A stretch of DNA of 64,000 nt, from contig CANMVC010000001.1 in the NCBI GenBank assembly GCA_947501325.1, positions 992,001 to 1,056,000 of the forward strand, in the 5' to 3' direction. Source of the stretch: an uncultured Sphingomonadaceae bacterium. Lineage in GTDB: Bacteria; Pseudomonadota; Alphaproteobacteria; Sphingomonadales; Sphingomonadaceae. The translations under genes were made by a program, and so were the position numbers. Shown piece after piece: positions 26,434 to 33,913 of the stretch. Numbering within the stretch: position 1 is the stretch's first letter; the number at the start of each line of letters is the position of its first letter. The notes under the pieces were generated by a model that was given only the letters and a program-made list of their open reading frames with translations, was not told where the DNA came from and ran no database searches.

Positions 26434-27150
26434 ATGCAATCGCTAATCACCGCACCTGCCATGATGCAGGAGCTTCATTCTAATTTGCGCTCGACCACTT
26501 TACGGTTTCGCGCAGGGCAACTGATATTTGACGAAGGTCAGAAAGCCACCCGCTGGTACGAAGTGATCCAGGGAACGGTACGCACGTGCCGATTCCATAT
26601 GGATGGCCACCGGCATCTGACCGGATTCTTCTTCAGCGGCGACGTTTTCGGCGCTGACTATGGCACCTATGGAACGGCAGCTGAGGCGGTCACGGACGTG
26701 GTCGTGCGCTGTTACCGGGTCGGCGATATTACCGACGACTCCACGCCAAAGCCGCAACTGGACGAAGCGGTGTCGATATTGTTTCGCGCGATGTCGACGG
26801 CTCAACGCTATCTGTTCATCATGGGACACCGGACAGCGTCTGAAAGACTGGCCGCTTTTCTGCTGTGCCTGAAACAGCAGGCCAATGATGATCCCAATAT
26901 TTTTGTGCCGATGTCGCGCAGTGACATAGCCGATTTCCTCGGGCTTACCGTGCATACCGTCAGTCGGACGTTTACCGACCTGGCGCGCCGCGGCCTGATC
27001 GAGATTAATGGCCGGGACTCCGTCATCATCACCGACAATGCCGGACTGTGCCGCCTCGCGGGCGAATATCAGGACAGCATGACGGCTGATGTCGACACCG
27101 ACATCCACCCCGCAACAGATTTATGCCTCGGCGAGCTATCCGCCGCTTGA
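26434..27150 (+). CDS. CRP/FNR family transcriptional regulator (FixK-like)
   Basis: A 238-residue regulator with a cyclic-nucleotide-type beta-roll (residues about 25-120: FRAGQLIFDEGQKATRWYEVIQG, GFFFSGDVFG). A C-terminal winged HTH follows, with recognition region FLGLTVHTVSRTFTDLARRGLI. The N-terminal cysteine cluster of true FNR is absent, so direct oxygen sensing by an iron-sulfur centre is unlikely; it looks FixK-like. It is followed 33 bases later by the outer-membrane protein gene and probably controls or is cotranscribed with it. Confidence 0.92.
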   Translation: MQSLITAPAMMQELHSNLRSTTLRFRAGQLIFDEGQKATRWYEVIQGTVRTCRFHMDGHRHLTGFFFSGDVFGADYGTYGTAAEAVTDVVVRCYRVGDITDDSTPKPQLDEAVSILFRAMSTAQRYLFIMGHRTASERLAAFLLCLKQQANDDPNIFVPMSRSDIADFLGLTVHTVSRTFTDLARRGLIEINGRDSVIITDNAGLCRLAGEYQDSMTADVDTDIHPATDLCLGELSAA

Positions 27151-27183
27151 AATGCACATGCCCAGCATGTCCGGAGAAAACCC

Positions 27184-28800
27184 ATGACCAGCCATCGTTT
27201 AATCCCCCTGACCGCGTTTATCGCCCTTCCCGTCGCCACGACTTATGGCGGATCGGCTTCGGCGGCCACCGATGCCGAAACAGCAACGGACCAGGTTAGT
27301 CCCGCTCCCGCGTTGACCGCTGCCGAGGCCGAAGCAGAGTCGGCCCGGATTCTCGCGCGATTGAAAGCGGTGCAGTCACCCGTCGTGAAGCGGGCGGCAA
27401 AAACAGAAATGCCGCCAGTTATGTCGACGGCTGTGCCCGTTGAGCAGCCTTCGGCCAAGCCGCTTCTGACCATAGAGCCAGTTGCCCTGATAGAAAAAGC
27501 CGAAGAACCACCCGTGCAACAACCACCGGCAATGCAGGCATCAGCCAAAATACCCGCTGCAAAAGTCACGGATCAGGAAACGACCAATATCACCGCCGCT
27601 CTGCAGGCGATTCAATCCGAACTGTCGGAACAGAAAAAGCTGATCGCCAGCCAGAATGCGCTGATCCAGTCACAAAATGACAAGATCAAACAGCTGGAAT
27701 TGCACAATCAACTGGTACGGGCCGCTGTACCGGTCGAAACCCCTTTTGCCCTGTCGCAAATGCGCGCGGCCGGCATCCAGCCCAGCCAGGTCGAAACCGC
27801 ATCGGTACAAATAGGGACAACGCCGGATGACGAGCTGACCATGCCGGAAGGCCCGGTTGGGGAAGCACCGCCGGCTGCGAATAATATCGAACAGAAAGTC
27901 GAGGCGGTGCCTGAGGGACAGGGCGTGTTGACGCCGCGCGGACAGTTTGTGCTCGATCCGTCGATAGAATATACAAGATCATCCACCAACCGACTGGTCT
28001 TTCGCGGGATTGAGCTGATCCCCGGCATTCAAATTGGCGCGATTGAAGCCAGTGACGCGGACCGCGACACCATCATCGGAACATTTGCCATGCGCTATGG
28101 CCTGACCAACCGGCTGGAGATCGAAGGCCGGATACCCGCGCTCTATCGCAAGGACCGGATACAGGTTGTGCAGCAGCGCGACGACCAGATTACCCGCGAA
28201 ATCGGGCTGGAAGAAACCGGCATTGGCGACGCGGAAATCTCGCTGCGCTATCAGTTGAACCGGCCCAAAGCGCAAAACCCGATCTGGGTCGCCGGCCTGC
28301 GCGTCAAGACCGATACCGGCACCAGCCCCTATGAAATACCGTTTGATGAATTTGGCGTTGCAACCGGTCTGGCCACCGGCTCCGGCTTTTGGGGCGTGCA
28401 GCCCAGCCTCAGCTTCCTGCTCCCTTCCGACCCGGTCGTGATCTATGGCGGCACTGGCTATTTGTGGAATATCGAGCGTAACATCAACAAGGTCGTCGGC
28501 GATGTCCTGGTCGGCAAGGTTGATCCCGGTGATGCGATCAACGCCAGCGTCGGCTTTGGCTTTGCGCTCAATCCGCGCTTTTCCTTTTCACTCGGCTATC
28601 GCCACAATTATATTTTCTCGACGAAAACCCAGCTCGGGGACACGCTTCAGGAAAGCAACGACATTCAGGTCGGAGCGCTCAATTTCGGCATGTCCTATCG
28701 TCTCAGCCAAAAACAATCGCTGAACCTCGGCTTCCAATTTGGTGTGACCGAGGATGCACCGGATGTCAGTATCGTCGCGCGCATTCCGTTCCGCTTCTGA
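27184..28800 (+). CDS. FapF-like outer-membrane secretion barrel with coiled coil
   Basis: A 538-residue protein with a signal peptide (cut near ASA at about residue 27) and a Pro/Ala-rich linker. A heptad coiled coil at about 134-178 is rich in Gln and Leu (LQAIQSELSEQKKLIASQ). From about residue 255 a beta barrel follows, FVLDPSIEYTRSSTNRLVF through to the terminal VARIPFRF. Coiled coil plus linker plus barrel is the layout of FapF, the trimeric channel that secretes amyloid subunits in Pseudomonas. The nearby operon coding a C39 peptidase and small exported proteins (31181-33578) supports this. GGAG precedes the ATG. The FapF link is by architecture, not by database match. Confidence 0.75.
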   Translation: MTSHRLIPLTAFIALPVATTYGGSASAATDAETATDQVSPAPALTAAEAEAESARILARLKAVQSPVVKRAAKTEMPPVMSTAVPVEQPSAKPLLTIEPVALIEKAEEPPVQQPPAMQASAKIPAAKVTDQETTNITAALQAIQSELSEQKKLIASQNALIQSQNDKIKQLELHNQLVRAAVPVETPFALSQMRAAGIQPSQVETASVQIGTTPDDELTMPEGPVGEAPPAANNIEQKVEAVPEGQGVLTPRGQFVLDPSIEYTRSSTNRLVFRGIELIPGIQIGAIEASDADRDTIIGTFAMRYGLTNRLEIEGRIPALYRKDRIQVVQQRDDQITREIGLEETGIGDAEISLRYQLNRPKAQNPIWVAGLRVKTDTGTSPYEIPFDEFGVATGLATGSGFWGVQPSLSFLLPSDPVVIYGGTGYLWNIERNINKVVGDVLVGKVDPGDAINASVGFGFALNPRFSFSLGYRHNYIFSTKTQLGDTLQESNDIQVGALNFGMSYRLSQKQSLNLGFQFGVTEDAPDVSIVARIPFRF

Positions 28801-28818
28801 CGCACCGATCTTCCGACA

Positions 28819-28856
28819 AAAGGGCGGGTTTGCATCGCGAACCCGCCCTTTCGTTT
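28819..28856. terminator. Bidirectional terminator between convergent genes
   Basis: A 12-base-pair stem (AAAGGGCGGGTT pairing with AACCCGCCCTTT) around a nine-base loop ends in TCGTTT on the plus strand. It lies between the outer-membrane protein gene and the convergent hydrolase fusion. The A-rich left flank allows use in both directions. Confidence 0.8.
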
Positions 28857-30246
28857 ATGCCGGGCCCGCCTCATCCGACAGAAATTGCCGGACATGGGCG
28901 ACAAACAATTCCGAGCTATGCTCGCGCCCGAGCAAGAGATGATTGTCGGTTGGCAGCGTTACAAACTCGGCGCCGCTGATCCGGCTGGCTAGCTCTGCAC
29001 CCTTGGCAACCGGAACCCGCTGATCACCGCGCGCGTGCATCACCAGCGTCGGACATTTGACCGCGCTCAACCGGTGGCGGACATCAATATCGGCAAAGGT
29101 TTCGAGAAAACGGGCCGCGTTGGCGGGCGATACTGTTTTCCTCTGAAATTCGTCAAAGGCCGTCCGTTCGGCTTCGGTCGCGCCGGGAATGAGCGCGCGG
29201 GAAAACAGGTTGCGGTAGCTTGAGTCATCGCGTCCCCAACCGTTCGCGACCAGCGTGATCAGCGCCTCCCGCTCTGCTCTCGCTTCCACGCTGTCATCAT
29301 CCACCCGCCAACCGGATGCATAGCCGCCCCAAAGGACGAGGTGACTGACGCGGTCCGGATTGCGGGCGGCATATTCAATCGCAACGGCCGCGCCTTGCGA
29401 TATGCCGAGCAGAGGAAATCGCTCAACCCCGCTTTGTTTGACCACGCCTTCCAGATCGGTGACGAATGCATCAAAGCCGAGATTGTCGACTGCCCAGTCG
29501 GACATCCCGTTGCCGCGCTCGTCATAGCGAATGAGACAATGGTCGCGCGCCAGTTCCTGAAACAGCGGCGACCACACTTCGCTATCCCAATCCAGTTCCA
29601 GATGATTGAGCCAATTGGCAGCTTTGAGCAAAGGCGGCCCCGTTCCAATCCGGGCCCACGCGATGCGCGTTCCATCTCTCGCGCCCGCAAAACCGATTTT
29701 CTGCCGCGCCAGATGCAGCTGTCCCGGCCTGTCGAGCGGCATCCCGGCTCTGGCACCCAAATCCGGCAACAACCGCGCCCGCAGCGTTTCCGCCTCGTCG
29801 CGCATTGCGGCAAGCCACGCCTGATATTCCGGATGATCCGGCAGATCGAGTCCGGCGAGCAGAGGTTGGTCAAGCGCCGCGCGCACGTCGGCAAATTCCT
29901 CTCCCGCCAGGGCTTCATCGCGCTGCGCACGTTCGGTCAGACTGGTATAATCGATGTTAACGGCAACCGGCTCAAAGCGCACCCATTCCCGGTCAGCGAC
30001 AATGCGCTCCGCTTCCGGATCGTTGAGCAACCGCCGCAATTTCCAGATCGCCGAGCGTAGCGCCCCGCGCGGGTCATCGGGGCCTTCCCAGAACAGGTCA
30101 CACAATCTTTCGCGGTGCTGCGGCTTTCCCGTAAGTAACAGGAACACCAGCATCGCGCGCGCTTTGCGCGACGCCGGCAGTTTCACAGATTTACCAGCGC
30201 GGCGCACAGACAGGCCGCCCAGCAAACCAATTTCCAATTCATTCAT
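28855..30246 (-). CDS. Winged-helix (SARP/OmpR-type) regulator fused to alpha/beta hydrolase
   Basis: From the ATG at 30246 (GAAGG just upstream; a GTG 15 bases earlier is possible) the protein begins MNELEIGLLGGLSVRRAGKSV. Residues 2-95 look like the DNA-binding winged helix of SARP regulators (RKARAMLVFLLL, ALRSAIWKLRRLL). A short helical linker follows instead of a full BTAD domain. Residues about 185-463 are an alpha/beta hydrolase with nucleophile motif GISQGA, the acid in ARGDQRVP and His in TDNHLLLG. The fusion suggests a regulator that senses a small ester or lactone through a hydrolase-like domain. It is convergent with the barrel gene. Ligand unknown. Confidence 0.88.
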   Translation of the reverse strand: MNELEIGLLGGLSVRRAGKSVKLPASRKARAMLVFLLLTGKPQHRERLCDLFWEGPDDPRGALRSAIWKLRRLLNDPEAERIVADREWVRFEPVAVNIDYTSLTERAQRDEALAGEEFADVRAALDQPLLAGLDLPDHPEYQAWLAAMRDEAETLRARLLPDLGARAGMPLDRPGQLHLARQKIGFAGARDGTRIAWARIGTGPPLLKAANWLNHLELDWDSEVWSPLFQELARDHCLIRYDERGNGMSDWAVDNLGFDAFVTDLEGVVKQSGVERFPLLGISQGAAVAIEYAARNPDRVSHLVLWGGYASGWRVDDDSVEARAEREALITLVANGWGRDDSSYRNLFSRALIPGATEAERTAFDEFQRKTVSPANAARFLETFADIDVRHRLSAVKCPTLVMHARGDQRVPVAKGAELASRISGAEFVTLPTDNHLLLGREHSSELFVAHVRQFLSDEAGPA

Positions 30247-30826
30247 AGCACCTTCACTCACTAGCCCCGCGAGTAATCCGGCTTTTTCTGGCAGCCCGTC
30301 GTTAGAACCGCTCCCTGCAGCGGCCTCGTAATTTAATCCCGCCAGTTAAAAAAACAACGGAAATGACATGCCGATGAACATGCTGCGTAACACGCACGGG
30401 CATCAAAGGGGTGCCGCTACTTGAAGTCAGATTCAACTCCCTAACAAATAGAAGGTATCGATAATGTCACTCCCCCGAAACATGGTCAGACGACAACCAA
30501 GGCAAGGATCTCTTGCGCGCTGCCCGGCATCGCCGCCGACATCCTGAAACGCGGGATCAACGATTATGTTGATGAGAGGTAAGCAGAAGCCCTGACAAAT
30601 CTCGCGCAAAGAATTTCGATCCTGACCGCCGATGCACGGACAGCAAACTGAGTTTAATTTTATCACACGACCCTTACGACCTCCCTCGAGACGAAATAGC
30701 CTCACTATTTCCTCTTGCCTTGGGGCTGCACAATTGTGCGCCCCCCCTTTTTTGACGGCAGGCCCCCCTGTCTGCCGCCTATCCAGCGCGATGCCGCGCA
30801 AATGTCTCAGAAAGGTAATCCTATAT
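30247..30826. other. Intergenic region without a confident gene
   Basis: About 580 bases separate the divergent hydrolase fusion and the second GerE gene. A frame ending at about 30583 reads sensibly for some 30 codons (ARISCALPGIAADILKRGIN) but lacks a start codon and may be a decayed gene. Otherwise I see promoter-like AT stretches and nothing else. Confidence 0.4.
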
Positions 30827-31069
30827 ATGGCCGAACCACTCGCCCTGAATAATAAATCGATGCTCACGCGCAGGGAGCTGGAAATACTGGAATATGTCAC
30901 CCTCGGCCTGTCCGCCAAGGAAGTCGCCCGCCATATCAACATCTCGCCGCGCACGGTGGATCGGCATGTGGAATGTGCCCGCCTGAAACTGCGCGCGCGT
31001 AACCGGACACATATGGTCGCCTGCGCCGTCAAGGCCGGGTTGTTACGGATGGAACCTGCATGTGATTGA
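30827..31069 (+). CDS. Small LuxR/GerE-type HTH regulator (paralogue 2)
   Basis: From the ATG at 30827 (AAAGG upstream) the protein is 80 residues long: MLTRRELEILEYVTLGLSAKEVARHINISPRTVDRHV and RLKLRARNRTHMVACAVKAG. It is again a bare GerE domain. A longer frame start 195 bases upstream has no ribosome site. It is a close paralogue of the protein at 25627, on the opposite strand, and is convergent with the C39 operon. A role in controlling that operon is inferred from position. Confidence 0.82.
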   Translation: MAEPLALNNKSMLTRRELEILEYVTLGLSAKEVARHINISPRTVDRHVECARLKLRARNRTHMVACAVKAGLLRMEPACD

Positions 31070-31086
31070 ACATCAATTGGGTAGTC

Positions 31087-31128
31087 AAAAAAAGCGCCGC
31101 GAACCCGCGTGATGGTTCACAGCGCTTT
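31087..31128 (-). terminator. Rho-independent terminator of the C39 operon
   Basis: On the minus strand AAAGCGC and GGTTC-type arms pair across the sequence ending GCGCTTTTTTT, giving an interrupted stem followed by seven T. It lies about 50 bases past the stop of the last operon gene (31181). It also faces the end of the convergent GerE gene. Confidence 0.75.
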
Positions 31129-31180
31129 CAGTAAAGGACCGGCAGGATTGGCAACCGGTCACTTCCACCTCAGATCCGAA

Positions 31181-31774
31181 TCAGTTTCCGAGGGCCCCGA
31201 TCCCTGCTTGACCGGCAATATCTTGTAGCGCGCTGCCAATGCGGTCCATCATCAGATCGTTATTGAAACTTTCATAACCGGAAAGATTGAGCGTCGCGTC
31301 CACTTCCTGCACCGCTTCAAAGCCGTTGGCCGTGTTGATCAGCATATTCTGCACGCCATTGGTGGTCTCGTGAACGATCGCGGTTTGCCCGTTGTTGAGC
31401 AGATAGACCGGGGTATCGCCGACTTTCATACGGATATTGCCGTTGGATAATATACCGTTTTGCAGCGAAGAGACATCGACCGGGCTCAGTCCGGCAGCGG
31501 CTGTCTGGGTGGTGTGTGCGCCATCGTCGTTCAGGTTAAGCACCGTCTGCAGCAACAGCTCGCCATTAACATAGGTGCGGATATCGGCGCCGAAATTGAC
31601 ACCCAACCCGTTGACGACAAACCCGCCACGCAACTTGTCCAGATCTTCGTCCGGAACAAGTGCGGGCAGACCGACCGCCGCCGCGGGGTCAGCTTTGGCA
31701 GTCTGGGGTACTAGCATCGCGGTGAAGGACGCGATGCAGGCGACCGTGGCGAAATATCTATGTCTGTAGCTCAT
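31181..31774 (-). CDS. Exported protein with double-glycine motif (C39 cargo candidate)
   Basis: A 197-residue protein with a Sec signal peptide ending near TAKA (about residue 28). A short segment follows, then the double-glycine motif VPDEDLDKLRGG with GG at 50-51. This fits the leader consensus cut by C39 peptidases (L-S-x-x-E-L-x-x-I-x-G-G). The remaining 146 residues are rich in Asn, Gly and Leu and look strand-forming (FVVNGLGVNFGADIRTYVNG, LLLQTVLNLNDDG). It begins ten bases after the C39 peptidase gene. Likely a secreted or surface component processed by that peptidase; family not otherwise recognised. Confidence 0.78.
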   Translation of the reverse strand: MSYRHRYFATVACIASFTAMLVPQTAKADPAAAVGLPALVPDEDLDKLRGGFVVNGLGVNFGADIRTYVNGELLLQTVLNLNDDGAHTTQTAAAGLSPVDVSSLQNGILSNGNIRMKVGDTPVYLLNNGQTAIVHETTNGVQNMLINTANGFEAVQEVDATLNLSGYESFNNDLMMDRIGSALQDIAGQAGIGALGN

Positions 31775-31784
31775 GACTTATCTC

Positions 31785-32591
31785 TCATCTGACGGTACCG
31801 ACCCGCACGTCGAGAAGAAATTCCGGCGAGATCTGGTACAGGGGGGGAAGGTGATTGGTTAGATTGCCGATATCAGCCATGGCCGATACCTGATCGGTCG
31901 GCGCAGTGGACCAGGGATTCCAGTCACCGGCAAGATTATAGGCGGGCCGCTTGGTTATCGGGCCATCGACGATGGCCAAGGCAATCCCGTTCCAATATTT
32001 GTGAAAATCCTCATAGGAATATTTGTTGATGCCAAGCACGGAATCACCGACCAGCACCTGATCTTTGGTCTGGCCCTTGACCACGACAAAATGCTTGAAG
32101 CCATCAATGTCGAGAAGCACAATCACCGGGCGCTTCACCTGGATGAGCTGCCCCGGTTTCAGTTTGAACCCCTCGGCACGATAACCGATGGATTTCAGAT
32201 AATTACGCATGTCGAGCATCGAAAAGCCGACTTCCTTGATTTCCTCTTTGTCACCCAAGTCCCACATCGCCTTGAACGGCGTGCGTTCGCTTGTGGGCCG
32301 GTCATAATGATAGGTGAGCAAGGTCGCGATTGCCGCGGATCCGCAGCTGAAATCATAGCGCTGGCGAATGACGGAGCGGAACGGGATATCCCACCAGGTC
32401 ATTACGTTGACATAATAGTCTCCGCCACTTGATTCCCGTGCCAAGCGGACTTCGGCTTGCGCAATAGAGCTGCAAAACAGGCTGGCACCGGTCAGGGCCA
32501 GCAGTCCGCCCTTCAAGAAAGATTTCAAGCCGCTCTTGAAGGGCGGAAAGGCTGGGTATTGGCCATTTTTGATGGGGGGAGTGAGTGTCAT
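31785..32591 (-). CDS. Periplasmic C39 family cysteine peptidase (FapD-like)
   Basis: A 268-residue protein with an N-terminal signal (LKGGLLALTGASLFCSSIAQA, cut near residue 46) and one C39 domain. Catalytic residues are all present: Gln77 (oxyanion hole), Cys83 in YDFSCGSAAIATLL, His167 in GFKHFVVV, and Asp183 in VGDSVLG. C39 peptidases normally sit in the cytoplasm at the N-terminus of ABC exporters and cut after Gly-Gly. This one stands alone and is exported, like FapD of the Fap amyloid system. Proteins with GG motifs are coded on both sides, 14 bases before and 10 bases after, and are its probable substrates. Confidence 0.88.
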   Translation of the reverse strand: MTLTPPIKNGQYPAFPPFKSGLKSFLKGGLLALTGASLFCSSIAQAEVRLARESSGGDYYVNVMTWWDIPFRSVIRQRYDFSCGSAAIATLLTYHYDRPTSERTPFKAMWDLGDKEEIKEVGFSMLDMRNYLKSIGYRAEGFKLKPGQLIQVKRPVIVLLDIDGFKHFVVVKGQTKDQVLVGDSVLGINKYSYEDFHKYWNGIALAIVDGPITKRPAYNLAGDWNPWSTAPTDQVSAMADIGNLTNHLPPLYQISPEFLLDVRVGTVR

Positions 32592-32605
32592 GGCCGATAC
32601 CTTAC

Positions 32606-32977
32606 CTAATCGGTAATATTGATCGTCACCGCCAGGCCAGCCTGGAGTGCAGACTGTGCGCCGGTGTTGATCACAATATTACCAAGACCGTTAAAACTGG
32701 ACAGCGAGTTGTCCGACAGGTTGACATCGCCAGCAGTAAAGTCGCCGTTGATCGTATTGCCGGTATTGTCCGAGTTAAAAGTTTGTTCGTTGATCGCTAT
32801 TTGCGTGCCGCCGCGCAGCGCATTGAGCTCGTCCAGCGACATTAGCGGGGATTCAGATGGCTGCGCGGTAGTCGCGGGTGCCTGGGGCGCAGCGTTCTGA
32901 TCCGTGACCTGCGCGCTCGCATGGGAGGCGGTCATGGCCATGGGGGCTATCGTAAGAAGCCAAAAATGCTTTTTCAT
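32606..32977 (-). CDS. Exported protein with double-glycine motif and NTG-QA motif (C39 cargo candidate)
   Basis: The start at 32977 (MKKHFWLLTIAPMAM...) gives a normal signal peptide, cut near ASA at residue 22; the longer frame is Pro-rich and untypical. Then comes a disordered Ala/Pro/Gln piece and the leader-like motif MSLDELNALRGG with GG at 56-57. Cleavage there would leave 66 residues rich in Asn, Gly and Ser. The C-terminal part contains NTG at 104-106 and QA at 112-113, the same spacing as in the protein at 33078. It may be an amyloid-like nucleator or minor subunit. Identity is inferred from motifs and neighbours. Confidence 0.75.
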   Translation of the reverse strand: MKKHFWLLTIAPMAMTASHASAQVTDQNAAPQAPATTAQPSESPLMSLDELNALRGGTQIAINEQTFNSDNTGNTINGDFTAGDVNLSDNSLSSFNGLGNIVINTGAQSALQAGLAVTINITD

Positions 32978-33021
32978 CGTCTTTACTCCCGGTTGGGGAT
33001 GCGGATGTTTGGGGGATGGAG

Positions 33022-33050
33022 GGGCCGGTTCCATCGGCTGAAACCGGCCC
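33022..33050 (-). promoter_or_regulatory. Intercistronic hairpin between the first two operon genes
   Basis: GGGCCGGTT and AACCGGCCC pair as a nine-base stem around an 11-base loop. No T-run follows on either strand, so it is not a standard terminator. It sits just after the stop of the Asn-rich gene (33078). It could protect the 3' end of that gene's mRNA and raise its expression over the downstream genes. Confidence 0.55.
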
Positions 33051-33077
33051 GCCCTTCATCAAGTCAACAAGTAGCGA

Positions 33078-33578
33078 TTAATCGCCGCCACCGCCGCCGG
33101 CAGCCGCTTCACCAGCACCATCACCGAAGTTGATGGAGCCTTGTGCTGCAATGTTGGTTGCAGCCTGGTTGTTGTTGTTGACGCCGGTATTCCATGATTG
33201 GTTCAGGATACCCGCAAAAGCTGCGAAGGCATTGCCGCGAACATAGTTGTCGCCGCTGTTATAACCGACTGGAGCCGGTGTACCATCTTCACCATCCAGA
33301 TCGATGAGTTCGTCCATCTGAGAGTTGGTGTTATATGCCGTCAGCGTTTGCGTAGCGACAACAAGATCGTTGTTGTTGTTGTTGTTGCTGTTGATGTCAT
33401 CCAGCGTATTTGTTGTGCTGGCATCTTGTGCAAGATAAATATCAAGCAGATCGTTGATGACGAGCGAGTCAGCGTTGTCATAAACGTCATTGCCTTGATT
33501 TTGCTGAGCCATGGCAGGGGCGCCAACGGCCAAAGCAGCTACAGCAGCAGATGCCGCCAATACTTTAGTCATTTTCAT
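33078..33578 (-). CDS. Exported Asn-rich protein, putative amyloid-type subunit
   Basis: A 166-residue protein with a strong AAGGAGAAT ribosome site and a signal peptide cut near AMA (residue 24). By hand count about 25 of the 142 mature residues are Asn, including six in a row at 65-70. The segment at about 126-147 (NQSWNTGVNNNNQAATNI) has the NTG-x5-QA pattern shared with the protein at 32606 and is reminiscent of curlin and Fap repeats. The tail is Gly/Ala-rich and acidic. No GG leader motif is present. First gene of the C39 operon, so the probable major secreted subunit. Inference, not homology. Confidence 0.72.
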   Translation of the reverse strand: MKMTKVLAASAAVAALAVGAPAMAQQNQGNDVYDNADSLVINDLLDIYLAQDASTTNTLDDINSNNNNNNDLVVATQTLTAYNTNSQMDELIDLDGEDGTPAPVGYNSGDNYVRGNAFAAFAGILNQSWNTGVNNNNQAATNIAAQGSINFGDGAGEAAAGGGGGD

Positions 33579-33813
33579 CGATATTCTCCTTAGGGTCTAA
33601 GGCATCTCATCTTTCCCTGAACAAACAAGGAAGGGGGTAAAGAGGCCCTGTTATATGCCGCTTCATGCGACAGCCCCTTGTTAAGCCGATTCGCTTTCTC
33701 GCTTGTTGCGATTTGGCAATTGGTTAAAGATTATTTAATTTTTCCGGGAAAATCCGGCCGTTTTCGTCAAACGCGGACCTGCTCATTCTAATTGTTCATA
33801 TAACAAGATGCAC

Positions 33814-33864
33814 AAAAAACGGGGCGGGAGATGCAGATCATATGTAATCTACAGCTCACGCCCC
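33814..33864 (-). terminator. Long-stem terminator after the autotransporter gene
   Basis: On the minus strand GGGGCG ... CGCCCC closes a long imperfect hairpin with further pairs (GAG/CTC, AGAT/ATCT) around the loop TACATATG, followed by GTTTTTT. It lies about 50 bases past the autotransporter stop. The remaining bases up to 33578 form the promoter region of the Asn-rich gene and hold no gene. Confidence 0.75.
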
Positions 33865-33913
33865 GAGTTGGGTTGGTAAAATTTGGATCAGGCAGTCGCC
33901 CGAGACGGGGTTC

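Noticed and set aside
30442-30585. Short plus-strand frame with a protein-like stretch (ALPGIAADILKRGIN)
   Set aside because: No start codon and no ribosome site; at most a decayed gene, mentioned only under the intergenic region.
30433-31032. 199-codon minus-strand frame opposite the second GerE gene
   Set aside because: It is the antisense shadow of the GerE domain; the plus-strand protein has a clear conserved motif.
33369-33386. GTT trinucleotide run (six units) as a microsatellite or repeat element
   Set aside because: It is simply the coding strand complement of six Asn codons in the Asn-rich exported protein. It could still vary by slippage, but there is no evidence for this in one sequence.
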